NCBI RefSeq assembly: GCF_000759795.1 | Contig: NZ_BBMZ01000012.1 | Span: 62,001-126,000, forward strand | DNA from: Pseudescherichia vulneris NBRC 102420 | Lineage (GTDB): Bacteria; Pseudomonadota; Gammaproteobacteria; Enterobacterales; Enterobacteriaceae | Length of the DNA: 64,000 nucleotides | Direction: 5' to 3' | Shown: piece after piece, positions 56,578 through 64,000 of the stretch | Layout of the letters: each line of letters starts with the position of its first letter | Numbering within the stretch: the first letter of the stretch is position 1 | Notes under the pieces: generated by a model | What the model saw: only the letters and a program-made list of their open reading frames with translations | Database searches by the model: none | What the model was told of the DNA's origin: nothing | Position numbers and translations under genes: made by a program

Positions 56578-57882
56578 ATGAAATTTCCCGGTAAACGCAA
56601 ATCCAAACACTATTTTCCTGTTAACGCCCGCGATCCGCTTCTGCAACAGAGCCAACCGGAGAGCGATGCCAATGCCTCATGGGTGGTCGGTATCGATCAG
56701 ACGCTGGTGGATATTGAAGCCAAAGTGGACGATGCGTTTATCGAGCGCTATGCCCTCAGCGTCGGGCACTCGCTGATCATCAGCGACGAGGCCGCCGATG
56801 CGCTCTACAAAGAGTTGGTTCGCGACAACCTCATCACCCACCAGTTTGCTGGCGGCACTATCGGCAACACCATGCACAACTACTCCGTGCTGGCGGATGA
56901 CCGCTCGGTGCTGCTGGGCGTAATGTGCAGCAACGTCGAAATCGGCGGCTACGCCTACCGCTACCTCTGTAATACCTCCAGCCGTACCGACCTTAACTAT
57001 CTGCAGGGCGTTGACGGGCCGATTGGCCGCTGCTTTACGCTGGTGGGTGAGGCGGGGGAGCGCACCTTTGCTATTAGCCCTGGCTATATGAACCAGCTAC
57101 GCCCGGAGAGTATTCCCGAGTCGGTGATTGCCGGCGCCTCCGCGCTGGTGCTCTCCTCTTATCTGGTGCGCTGCAAGCCAGGCGAGCCGATGCGTGAGGC
57201 GACCATGAAGGCGGTGGAGTACGCCAAAAAGCACAACGTACCGGTGGTGCTGACCCTTGGCACCAAGTACGTGATTGCCGATAACCCCGAGTGGTGGCGC
57301 GACTTCCTCAAGGAAAACGTCTCGATCCTCGCGATGAACGAGGAGGAGGCCGAGGCGCTGACCGGGCTGAGCGACCCGCTGCTGGCCTGCGATAAGGCGC
57401 TGGACTGGGTTGACCTGGTGCTCTGCACCGCCGGTCCGGTCGGGCTGTACATGGCAGGCTTTACCGAGGAGTCGGCGAAGCGTAAAACCCAGCATCCGCT
57501 GTTGCCGGGAGCCATCGCCGAGTTTAACCAGTACGAGTTTAGCCGGGCGATGCGTCACCAGGACTGTGAACAGCCGCTGCGTATCTTCTCCCATATTGCC
57601 CCGTACATGGGCGGGCCGGAGAAGATCATGAACACCAACGGCGCGGGCGATGGCGCACTGGCCGCGCTGCTGCACGATATCACTGCCAATAATTTCCACC
57701 GCAGCAACGTGCCCAACTCCAGTAAGCATAACTACACCTGGCTGACCTACTCATCGCTGGCTCAGGTATGTAAGTATGCTAACCGCGTTAGCTACCAGGT
57801 ACTGAACCAGCATTCGCCGCGTCTGACGCGAGGCCTGCCGGAGCGGGAGGATAGCCTGGAAGAGTCCTACTGGGAGCGTTAA
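56578..57882 (+). CDS. gsk: Inosine-guanosine kinase
   Basis: PfkB-family ribokinase-like enzyme phosphorylating guanosine and inosine in purine salvage. 434 residues as in E. coli. The catalytic GAGD motif occurs in NTNGAGDGALAALLHD near the C-terminus, and the substrate side has GGTIGNTMHNYSVL. Together with apt upstream it gives a purine-salvage flavour to the region. A weak hairpin terminator follows. Confidence 0.97.
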   Translation: MKFPGKRKSKHYFPVNARDPLLQQSQPESDANASWVVGIDQTLVDIEAKVDDAFIERYALSVGHSLIISDEAADALYKELVRDNLITHQFAGGTIGNTMHNYSVLADDRSVLLGVMCSNVEIGGYAYRYLCNTSSRTDLNYLQGVDGPIGRCFTLVGEAGERTFAISPGYMNQLRPESIPESVIAGASALVLSSYLVRCKPGEPMREATMKAVEYAKKHNVPVVLTLGTKYVIADNPEWWRDFLKENVSILAMNEEEAEALTGLSDPLLACDKALDWVDLVLCTAGPVGLYMAGFTEESAKRKTQHPLLPGAIAEFNQYEFSRAMRHQDCEQPLRIFSHIAPYMGGPEKIMNTNGAGDGALAALLHDITANNFHRSNVPNSSKHNYTWLTYSSLAQVCKYANRVSYQVLNQHSPRLTRGLPEREDSLEESYWER

Positions 57883-57887
57883 TAGCG

Positions 57888-57914
57888 AGCCCGCCAGCGG
57901 CGGGCTTGAATTTC
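57888..57914 (+). terminator. Terminator-like hairpin after gsk
   Basis: AGCCCGCC-AGC-GGCGGGCT followed by TGAATTTCT; GC-rich stem but weak U-tract. Confidence 0.55.
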
Positions 57915-58074
57915 TCTGTTAAAGGCACGGGTCTTATTGAGTGGCTGCGTAAAGAAATGAAAAAATCCCGATAAACAGAGTGGGATTATGCCAGAGTAAG
58001 GCCGTGTTTAACTACCGAGGACAATTTTTCATCCACACTGAGGAAAAGCAACAACGTGGATAAGTTGTAAAATT

Positions 58075-58173
58075 ATGAACAAGATGTTCGCACCCATAAT
58101 GATTATTCGCTCCTGCCTTCACACCGAATCCCACTGTTCGATCTGCGACCAGCACTGGCGCTCTGCGCTATAG
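58075..58173 (+). CDS. Candidate leader ORF upstream of mdtJI (MdtU-like)
   Basis: A 32-codon frame (MNKMFAPIMIIRSCLHTESH, then CSICDQHWRSAL) ending 95 bp before mdtJ. In E. coli a small upstream ORF, mdtU, mediates spermidine-dependent expression of mdtJI. This frame has the right position and size, but I cannot compare the sequences. The ribosome-binding site is weak (GGATAAG). The remainder of the 57915-58268 gap is AT-rich without other visible genes. Confidence 0.45.
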   Translation: MNKMFAPIMIIRSCLHTESHCSICDQHWRSAL

Positions 58174-58268
58174 TTCCGCTCTCTCCTTTTACTCAAAATT
58201 TAATCTTACTCTGCTAACACGCTTATTTTTGCGTGGCGGATATCTGTTTCTCATTAAGGAGAGAAATC

Positions 58269-58619
58269 ATGCGCTATTGGATTTTATTAGCCTTGGCCAT
58301 TGTGGCTGAAATAATCGGCACGCTGTCGATGAAATGGGCCAGCGTCAACGATGACAAGGCAGGATTTATTTTTATGCTGGTGATGATCGCCCTGTCGTAT
58401 ATTTTCCTGTCGTTTGCCGTAAAACGCATTGCCCTGGGTGTCGCCTATGCCATCTGGGAGGGCCTGGGTATTTTATTAATTACGCTGTTTAGCGTGATGC
58501 TGTTCGATGAAACCTTATCGGCGATGAAAGTCGTAGGCTTACTCACTCTGGTAACAGGCGTTGCGCTGATCAAATCCGGCACGCTGGCACGCAAGGAGCA
58601 GCAGCATGACTACGTTTAA
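58269..58619 (+). CDS. mdtJ: SMR spermidine exporter subunit MdtJ
   Basis: Small multidrug-resistance protein of 116 residues with four membrane helices; the essential Glu is in [15 protein letters not shown]. It pairs with MdtI to export spermidine in E. coli. I start at [17 protein letters not shown] behind TAAGGAGAGAAATC; the extension upstream is not conserved. The gene overlaps mdtI by 14 bp. In E. coli these genes lie elsewhere on the chromosome; here they follow gsk. Confidence 0.93.
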   Translation: MRYWILLALAIVAEIIGTLSMKWASVNDDKAGFIFMLVMIALSYIFLSFAVKRIALGVAYAIWEGLGILLITLFSVMLFDETLSAMKVVGLLTLVTGVALIKSGTLARKEQQHDYV

Positions 58620-58935
58620 TATGGTGCATATTGCCTGGCTGGCGTTGGCGATTGGTTTAGAGATCGTTGCCAACATCGCCCTTAAATACTCCAATGGCTT
58701 TCGTCGGCCTCTGCACGGTGTAGTGTCTCTTGTTGCCGTGCTGGCCGCGTTTAGTGCCCTATCGCAGGCGGTAAAGGGTATCGATCTCTCCGTCGCTTAT
58801 GCGCTATGGGGCAGTTTTGGCCTGGTCGCTACCGTGGCAGCAGGTTGGGTACTGTTCGGTCAACGGCTGAACCGAACTGGCTGGCTGGGTGTAGTCTTGC
58901 TAACCGCAGGCGTGGTGCTCATCAAGCTTGCCTGA
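58606..58935 (+). CDS. mdtI: SMR spermidine exporter subunit MdtI
   Basis: Partner SMR protein of 109 residues, the E. coli length, with four helices and the conserved Glu in [19 protein letters not shown]. The stretch [22 protein letters not shown] is diagnostic of MdtI. Its start lies inside mdtJ, so expression is coupled. MdtI and MdtJ are only active together. Confidence 0.94.
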   Translation: MTTFNMVHIAWLALAIGLEIVANIALKYSNGFRRPLHGVVSLVAVLAAFSALSQAVKGIDLSVAYALWGSFGLVATVAAGWVLFGQRLNRTGWLGVVLLTAGVVLIKLA

Positions 58936-59065
58936 TGAAAAATGCGCAGGCTCGCATGGCGATCGTGAAAGTTCTTCATGTTGAATGAAATTAAATCACT
59001 TTTACTCCCGCAGTGACTCAGGCATAAAGTGATCATGTTATTAACAATAGATCATACAGACTACG

Positions 59066-60049
59066 ATGAATAATGCGATTACATTTAACGTGAAGAGCCT
59101 TCGCTTCGACGAGAATTATAATCCCTCGGAGAGCACGCGTATCACTACTAACTTTGCTAATTTAGCGAGAGGTGAGAAACGCCAGGATAATTTGCGCAAT
59201 GCCTTAACGATGATCGACAATCGATTCAACGCCCTGGCACATTGGGACAATCCCACAAGCGATCGCTACGCCGTTGAGCTGGACATCATCTCTGTCGAAA
59301 TGAATATTGCGGTTGCAGGCAAGCGCAATGCTTTTCCGGTAATTGAAGTGTTGAAAACCACGATAGTCGATCGTAAAACGGATGCGCGCTTTGAAGGGAT
59401 CGTAGGCAATAATTTCTCGTCTTACGTTCGTGACTATGATTTTAGCGTCCTGCTGTCCGAGCATAACAAAAACGGTGCGGGATTTAGCACGCCGGATAAC
59501 TTTGGCGACCTGCACGGCAATATATTTAAGCGGTTTGTTGAATCAGATTGCTACAAAGAGAAATTTACCAAAGCGCCAGTTATCTGCTTAAGCGTATCGA
59601 GTAAAAACGTCTATCAGCGGACGGGCAATCAGCATCCCGTACTGGGCATTGAGTATCAGCAGGACAGCGCCTCCCTAACCGATCGCTATTTTGCCAAAAT
59701 GGGGCTGCAGGTGCGCTTTTTTATGCCACAGGGTAGTGTTGCGCCGCTGGCGTTCTATTTTGCAGGCGATCTGCTGCGTGACTACAGCGATCTGGAGCTT
59801 ATCAGCACCATCAGCACGATGGAGACATTCCAGAAGATTTACCGGCCGGAGATCTATAACGCTAACTCAGCGGCAGGAAATGTCTATCAGCCCAGCCTGA
59901 ACTACCGGGACTATTCGCTTACGCAAATTGTTTACGATCGAGAAGAACGCAGCAGGTTAGCGATTGAGCAGGGACGGTTTACCGAAGAGCACTTCATCAA
60001 ACCTTACCAAAGCCTGCTAGAGCAATGGTCTGCTCACTCCGTTCTTTGA
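59066..60049 (+). CDS. mesX: MesX (DUF1852) methionine-synthesis accessory protein
   Basis: A 327-residue DUF1852-family protein. Members of this family are encoded next to MesD and are required, with oxygen, for MesD methionine synthase activity; it is therefore a putative oxygenase whose chemistry is not settled. The sequence shows no classical cofactor motif. Start MNNAITFNVKSLRFDENYNPSESTRITTNFANLARG. The downstream mesD gene begins 27 bp later on the same strand, so the two form an operon. I found no convincing MetJ box in the 130-bp leader. Confidence 0.88.
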   Translation: MNNAITFNVKSLRFDENYNPSESTRITTNFANLARGEKRQDNLRNALTMIDNRFNALAHWDNPTSDRYAVELDIISVEMNIAVAGKRNAFPVIEVLKTTIVDRKTDARFEGIVGNNFSSYVRDYDFSVLLSEHNKNGAGFSTPDNFGDLHGNIFKRFVESDCYKEKFTKAPVICLSVSSKNVYQRTGNQHPVLGIEYQQDSASLTDRYFAKMGLQVRFFMPQGSVAPLAFYFAGDLLRDYSDLELISTISTMETFQKIYRPEIYNANSAAGNVYQPSLNYRDYSLTQIVYDREERSRLAIEQGRFTEEHFIKPYQSLLEQWSAHSVL

Positions 60050-60076
60050 TTAACGATAAATATAAGGTCACCTGCT

Positions 60077-61108
60077 ATGAAAAAATTATTACCCACTTCT
60101 ACCGCGGGCAGCTTGCCCAAACCGGCCTGGCTCGCACAACCTGAGACCCTGTGGTCCCCCTGGAAATTAGAGGGTGACGAGCTGATTGAGGGCAAGCAGG
60201 ATGCGCTGCGGTTGGGGCTACAAGAGCAAGAGCAGGCGGGGATTGATATCGTCAGCGACGGCGAGCAAACCCGCCAGCACTTTGTCACGACGTTTATCGA
60301 GCACCTTAGCGGCGTTGATTTTGAGAAACGCGAGATCGTTAAGATCCGTAATCGCTATGATGCCAGCGTACCGTCCGTGGTGGGTGAGGTAAGTCGCCAA
60401 AAGCCGGTATTCGTTGAGGATGCTAAATTCTTACGTCAGCAGACCGATCGGCCGATTAAATGGGCCTTGCCGGGGCCGATGACAATGATCGATACGCTCT
60501 ATGACGGCCACTACAAAAGCCGTGAAAAGCTGGCCTGGGAGTTCGCCAAAATTCTTAATCAGGAAGCCAAAGAGCTGGAAGCGGCCGGGGTGGATATTAT
60601 CCAGTTTGATGAGCCCGCGTTTAACGTCTTTTTTGATGAGGTCAATGACTGGGGCATTGCTGCTTTAGAGAGGGCCATTGAAGGGCTGCAGTGCGAAACC
60701 GCCGTGCATATCTGCTATGGCTACGGCATCAAAGCCAATACCGACTGGAAAAAAACGCTGGGCTCCGAGTGGCGTCAATATGAAGAGATCTTCCCCAAGC
60801 TGCAAAAATCTAACATCGATATTGTCTCCCTGGAGTGTCAAAACTCTCACGTGCCGATGGAGCTCATTGAGCTTATTCGCGGCAAAAAAGTGATGATTGG
60901 GGCGATTGATGTGGCAACCAATACCATTGAGACACCGGAGCAGGTCGCCGATACGCTGCGCAAGGCGCTTCAGTTTGTTGACGCCGACAAGCTCTATCCC
61001 TGCACCAACTGCGGTATGACGCCGTTGTCTCGTCGCGTCGCAAGAGGCAAGCTCAATGCGTTAAGCGCAGGCGCTGAGATTGTGCGTAGAGAGTTGCTGG
61101 CTAAATAA
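60077..61108 (+). CDS. mesD: MesD folate-independent methionine synthase (core MetE type)
   Basis: A 343-residue protein corresponding to only the C-terminal catalytic barrel of MetE; the N-terminal folate-binding half is absent. Candidate zinc ligands are His211 and Cys213 (AVHICYG), Glu253 (SLECQNS) and Cys309 or Cys312 (PCTNCGM). MesD proteins make methionine from homocysteine with a methyl donor that is not methyltetrahydrofolate polyglutamate and need MesX. Encoded directly after mesX; the start follows TAAGGTCACCTGCT. A strong hairpin follows the gene. Confidence 0.9.
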   Translation: MKKLLPTSTAGSLPKPAWLAQPETLWSPWKLEGDELIEGKQDALRLGLQEQEQAGIDIVSDGEQTRQHFVTTFIEHLSGVDFEKREIVKIRNRYDASVPSVVGEVSRQKPVFVEDAKFLRQQTDRPIKWALPGPMTMIDTLYDGHYKSREKLAWEFAKILNQEAKELEAAGVDIIQFDEPAFNVFFDEVNDWGIAALERAIEGLQCETAVHICYGYGIKANTDWKKTLGSEWRQYEEIFPKLQKSNIDIVSLECQNSHVPMELIELIRGKKVMIGAIDVATNTIETPEQVADTLRKALQFVDADKLYPCTNCGMTPLSRRVARGKLNALSAGAEIVRRELLAK

Positions 61109-61131
61109 GGTAGTTAAAACAGGCGTGAAGA

Positions 61132-61162
61132 AGGCATAGTTAATTGTAAATTAACTATGCCT
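61132..61162. terminator. Hairpin between mesD and the ycgZ-like gene
   Basis: Perfect 12-bp arms AGGCATAGTTAA / TTAACTATGCCT between convergent genes. No U-tract on the plus strand and only a T-rich run (CTTCTTC) on the minus strand, so termination may be modest in both directions. Confidence 0.5.
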
Positions 61163-61194
61163 GGTAAAGGTTGGTCTGATCGGCGCGGCCACGA

Positions 61195-61476
61195 TCAGCA
61201 TACCGCTTTGTTCGTAACCAGCAGCAACGCCTCGCGTAAAATTGCCTGCTGAAACTCTCCCGACGATAGCTTCATTCTGACAATCAGCATCAGCTGGATC
61301 TCTTTAAAGGTCAGGCTCTTACCAGACTTAAGCAACTCTGTTGAGATCGATCCGATCGCTTCTTCCGGGCTGGCATATTCGGGTTGCAAAACAATCGCTG
61401 AGCTGCCGTGAGCCGCTTCAACAAATATTTGGCAAGTGGTTGTACCTTTGATGTTATCAGAGGTTATCTTATTCAT
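61195..61476 (-). CDS. YcgZ/AriR-like two-component connector protein
   Basis: A 93-residue protein whose C-terminal part (EEAIGSISTELLKSGKSLTFKEIQLML, then SGEFQQAILREALLLV) follows the pattern of E. coli YcgZ (TEILKDGRNLSRKSL, SGEEEQ). YcgZ, YmgA and AriR act on the Rcs phosphorelay and biofilm control. I start at MNKITSDNIKG because AAGG stands six bases upstream; the six-residue extension has no such site. It stands alone here, without the BluF/BluR neighbours of E. coli. Function inferred from weak family resemblance. Confidence 0.65.
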   Translation of the reverse strand: MNKITSDNIKGTTTCQIFVEAAHGSSAIVLQPEYASPEEAIGSISTELLKSGKSLTFKEIQLMLIVRMKLSSGEFQQAILREALLLVTNKAVC

Positions 61477-61806
61477 TATGTGCCTTAACTGCATTGACTA
61501 GCGGGCTATTCATCCTCGAATAACGCGACTTAAATTTGATATCTGTCGTGCCAATGCTGTGAGAAATCCTTGCGAACCATCGCACACAAGCGCTATCGAG
61601 CGCGCCGCATTAGACTAGATGGAAACATGTGAAAGCTGCTTAATCAGCTCATTGGGGATGAGGTGCACCCGCATCGATTCGAGGGCAACAAACCTGCTAG
61701 AGGATATGGCCTGGACGATCACCAGACGCCCCTACCTTAACACCTTTCTATGCTTTAAGTGAAATCTTTACATGTTGTTTAAGAACACGGCTGCCGAGAC
61801 GTGGTT
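61477..61806. other. Intergenic stretch without a supported gene
   Basis: Between the ycgZ-like gene and the MFS gene I find no supported gene. A 47-codon plus-strand frame (61619-61762) has no ribosome-binding site or recognisable similarity. The part next to 61476 should carry the ycgZ-like promoter. Confidence 0.4.
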
Positions 61807-63018
61807 TCATGATTTGTCGAATCCCAGCCAGATGAGAAAAGCGCAGGCGCTGACGGATGCGCCAGCTAAACAAACCGCCTGCCATCCAAAGCAGGCGTAA
61901 AGCTGGGTGGCAACAATCGCTCCTGTTGCACTGCCTATCGAGTAAAAACACATATACGCACCCACCAACCGACTCGCGGCCTCTGGACGGGCAGCGATAA
62001 GGGTGCTCTGGCTTATTACGTGAACGGTTTGCACGGCAAAGTCCAGCATGATGATACCCACGACGAGCCACGCCAGTGATGTTTCGGTATACGCGATGGG
62101 AAGCCATGAGAGTGCCAGCAATGCCAGGGCTGACCCGGTCGCGCGTTTTCCCCAGCCCCGATCTGCCCATGCCCCTGCTTTCGCCGCCGCCAGTGCACCT
62201 GCAACACCCGCCAAACCAAACATGCCTATATGGGTATGAGACAGTGATAGGGCGCTGAGCGGCAAGACCATGGTGGTCCACAGCATGCTGAAGGCAGTAA
62301 AGATAAGCAGTGCAAAAACGCCACCCTTTCTCAATTGCGGCTCAGTCATAAACAGGCGGAAAGCAGACGCCAGCAGAGAGAGATAAGAGGGGGCGTTCGG
62401 CTGGGGCGGCGTAGCGGGCACCCCTTTCGCCACGATGCATGCGATGAGCAACATTAAAAAGGCAGCGGTAAGGTAAACGGCCCGCCAGCCAGCAATATCG
62501 GCGATGCTGCCAGAGATAAAGCGAGCCAGTAGGATCCCCAAAACAATGCCGCTCGTCACCGTACCCACGACCTTACCGCGTCGCTGGGGGGCAGCCAGTA
62601 TTGCGGCCCAGGCAACCACAAGCTGCACCACCACCGCCATCAGGCCAATAAAAAGCACCGCGCACAGCAGGGTGACAAAATTGGGTGATAACCCCGCCAC
62701 AATCAAAGCCAGCATTGAAAGTAATAGCAGCGTGACGACCAACGTTTTTCGCTTAACGCGATCGCCGAGTGGAACCAGGAAAATCAATCCGGCGGCATAG
62801 CCTACCTGGGTCACGGTCACCACGCTGCCGATCATCCCAGCAGGAACCTGTAGGCTGAGGGCGATGGACTCAAGCAAAGGCTGAGCAGAATAGACATTCG
62901 CCACCGCCAGTGCACAGGTCAGGGAGAATAAAAATATTATCCAGGGTTTCAGCACTGGGGTATCAACACCAGGCGCTGCCAGCGCCGCATCAGAATTCAA
63001 CTCTGCGTTACATTCCAT
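61807..63018 (-). CDS. MFS transporter (drug/sugar efflux type)
   Basis: A 403-residue major facilitator with twelve membrane helices (FLFSLTCALAVANVYSAQPLLESIA; GLIFLVPLGDRVKRKTLVV contains the loop 2-3 DRVKRK motif). It resembles the YnfM/arabinose-efflux type of exporter. I start at MECNAELNSDAALAAPG with GAGAG upstream; an in-frame ATG 18 codons earlier is possible. It is divergent from the HxlR-family regulator, which likely controls it. The substrate is unknown. Confidence 0.85.
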   Translation of the reverse strand: MECNAELNSDAALAAPGVDTPVLKPWIIFLFSLTCALAVANVYSAQPLLESIALSLQVPAGMIGSVVTVTQVGYAAGLIFLVPLGDRVKRKTLVVTLLLLSMLALIVAGLSPNFVTLLCAVLFIGLMAVVVQLVVAWAAILAAPQRRGKVVGTVTSGIVLGILLARFISGSIADIAGWRAVYLTAAFLMLLIACIVAKGVPATPPQPNAPSYLSLLASAFRLFMTEPQLRKGGVFALLIFTAFSMLWTTMVLPLSALSLSHTHIGMFGLAGVAGALAAAKAGAWADRGWGKRATGSALALLALSWLPIAYTETSLAWLVVGIIMLDFAVQTVHVISQSTLIAARPEAASRLVGAYMCFYSIGSATGAIVATQLYACFGWQAVCLAGASVSACAFLIWLGFDKS

Positions 63019-63148
63019 TTCGCTCTCGCATTCTGGTTTCTTTTTAAAACTACATGCGCGTAGAAATAGCACTGGTGGTTTTTTTTTGCAACCGATTTAG
63101 GGTGCCCTTATACTGGCGTCTGTTAACAGGCAAGCTGAGAGAGAGCAT

Positions 63149-63628
63149 ATGGCAAAACAGGAATCCCTTCGAACCAGTGAATGTCCGGTTGCCAGAACGT
63201 TGGAGTCAATTGGTGAACGCTGGTGTCTGATGATTATCAGGGAAGCGTTTGACGACGTGCGCAGGTTCAGCGAGTTTCAAAAGAATCTGGGACTGGCTAA
63301 AAACATTCTCGCGTCTCGCCTGAAACAGCTGGTGGATATCGGCGTGTTTGAGATCTGCCCGGCCTCAGACGGCAGCGCATACAATGAGTATGTTCTCACC
63401 GAAAAGGGGCGCTCTATTTTTCCTATTGTGGTCGCGATGCGGCAGTGGGGGGAGCGCTATCTGTTTGACGACGGTGAGGCGCACTCTGTCTTACTGGATA
63501 ACGCCACTGGACAGCCCATTCAGCCGCTGGAAGTGTGTTCATCCGACGGGAAAAAGCTGGAGCCAGTCGACTGCCATCGTCAGCACGTGATGGCAGGCGG
63601 CAGTGGCTATCAGAATAAGACCGAGTAG
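63149..63628 (+). CDS. HxlR-family transcriptional regulator
   Basis: A 159-residue winged-helix regulator with the HxlR signature: CPVARTLESIGERWCLMIIREAFDDVRRFSEFQKNLGLAKNILASRLKQLVDIGVFE. The N-terminal Cys (SECPV) is the conserved cysteine that senses electrophiles or oxidants in many members. It is divergent from the MFS transporter across a 130-bp gap and probably regulates it. Start after GAGAGAGCAT. Confidence 0.9.
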   Translation: MAKQESLRTSECPVARTLESIGERWCLMIIREAFDDVRRFSEFQKNLGLAKNILASRLKQLVDIGVFEICPASDGSAYNEYVLTEKGRSIFPIVVAMRQWGERYLFDDGEAHSVLLDNATGQPIQPLEVCSSDGKKLEPVDCHRQHVMAGGSGYQNKTE

Positions 63629-63644
63629 TTTGGGTGGAGGTCTG

Positions 63645-64000
63645 TCAGCGGCGCTCACTCAGCGCTGCGATATCCTTTGGGCTAGTCCGACAGCATCCGC
63701 CAATGAGTCTCGCGCCAGCCTCTAACCACTGCGGCAAATACCCCACCAGGGATGCGCATGAATCGCCGTGAGCATGCCACTCTTTTGTGGTCGCGTCGTA
63801 GGTTTCACCGGAGTTAGGATAGACAACCAGCGGTAGCGCAGTCAGGCTGTGCAGATGGGTTAATGCTGCGGTCGTTTTCTCCAGCGCAATACAGTTAATC
63901 CCCAGCGCAACGATTTGCGAATAGTTTGCCAGCGCGTCCACGACCTGGGCGAGAGGCGTGCCGTCACTCAGGTGGCTCTCGTCACGTAGGGTAAATGAGA
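63645..64000 (-). CDS. mmuM: Homocysteine S-methyltransferase MmuM (partial, 5' end outside the window)
   Basis: The C-terminal 117 codons of a homocysteine methyltransferase that uses S-methylmethionine to make methionine. The frame is open to the window edge and reads SFTLRDESHLSDGTPLAQVV, followed by ALGINCIALEKTTAALTHL. The zinc-binding cysteines are in INC and GGCCRTSP. Similarity to E. coli MmuM is high. The mmuP permease, if present, would lie beyond 64000. Confidence 0.92.
   Translation of the reverse strand, partial: SFTLRDESHLSDGTPLAQVVDALANYSQIVALGINCIALEKTTAALTHLHSLTALPLVVYPNSGETYDATTKEWHAHGDSCASLVGYLPQWLEAGARLIGGCCRTSPKDIAALSERR

Noticed and set aside
58936-59065. MetJ operator before mesX
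   Set aside because: I looked for tandem AGACGTCT-like boxes; only a weak CAGACTAC-type match is seen, which is not enough to claim a site.
61619-61762. 47-codon plus-strand frame METCESCLISSLGMRC...
   Set aside because: No Shine-Dalgarno, no recognisable similarity, and length expected by chance.

Overview
The window is a chromosomal segment from a member of the Enterobacteriaceae, probably close to Enterobacter, Lelliottia or Leclercia. Protein lengths and sequences are E. coli-like throughout, the G+C content is moderately high (my impression, about 55%), and the gene order follows the E. coli 10-11 minute region. The species cannot be fixed from this sequence alone.

The backbone runs ampG-yajG / bolA / tig / clpP-clpX / lon / hupB / ppiD / ybaV / fadM / queC / cdsH / decR-mdlA-mdlB / glnK-amtB / tesB / ybaY / atl / ffs (4.5S RNA) / pdeB / ylaC / maa / hha-tomB / acrB-acrA / acrR / mscK / ybaM-priC / ybaN / apt / dnaX-ybaB-recR / htpG / adk / hemH / gsk. 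It is rich in protein quality control (Tig, ClpXP, Lon, PpiD, HtpG), and clpP, lon and htpG each carry a recognisable heat-shock (sigma-32) promoter. Other backbone themes are nitrogen sensing (sigma-54/NtrC-controlled glnK-amtB), multidrug efflux (acrAB with its acrR operator, mdlAB) and DNA replication/repair (dnaX with its frameshift signal, recR, priC, atl).

Accessory DNA sits at defined joints. Between ffs and pdeB (about 23.4-30.5 kb) there is an unrecognised small-gene pair with a ribbon-helix-helix-like first member, a MocR-type regulator divergent from a YczE-like membrane protein, and lacI-lacZ without lacY. Between pdeB and ylaC (32.2-36.2 kb) there is an operon for an isopenicillin-N-synthase-like oxygenase with a MetQ/MetN/MetI-like ABC importer. 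It is followed by a roughly 450-nt, AT-rich, apparently non-coding unit on the minus strand with its own promoter-like and terminator-like ends. Between ybaB and recR a 447-bp insertion, bounded by a perfect 12-bp direct repeat, carries a truncated HigA-like antitoxin.

After gsk (57.9-64.0 kb) the window holds mdtJI with a candidate leader ORF, the folate-independent methionine synthase pair mesX-mesD, a YcgZ-like connector protein, an MFS exporter divergent from an HxlR regulator, and the 3' part of mmuM. Methionine metabolism recurs here (mesXD, mmuM), and the MetNIQ-like importer may be related to it. The candidates for something undescribed are the minus-strand RNA-like locus at 35.67-36.16 kb, the higA-bearing insertion at ybaB/recR, and the oxygenase/MetNIQ-like operon whose ATPase lacks the usual methionine-sensing domain.
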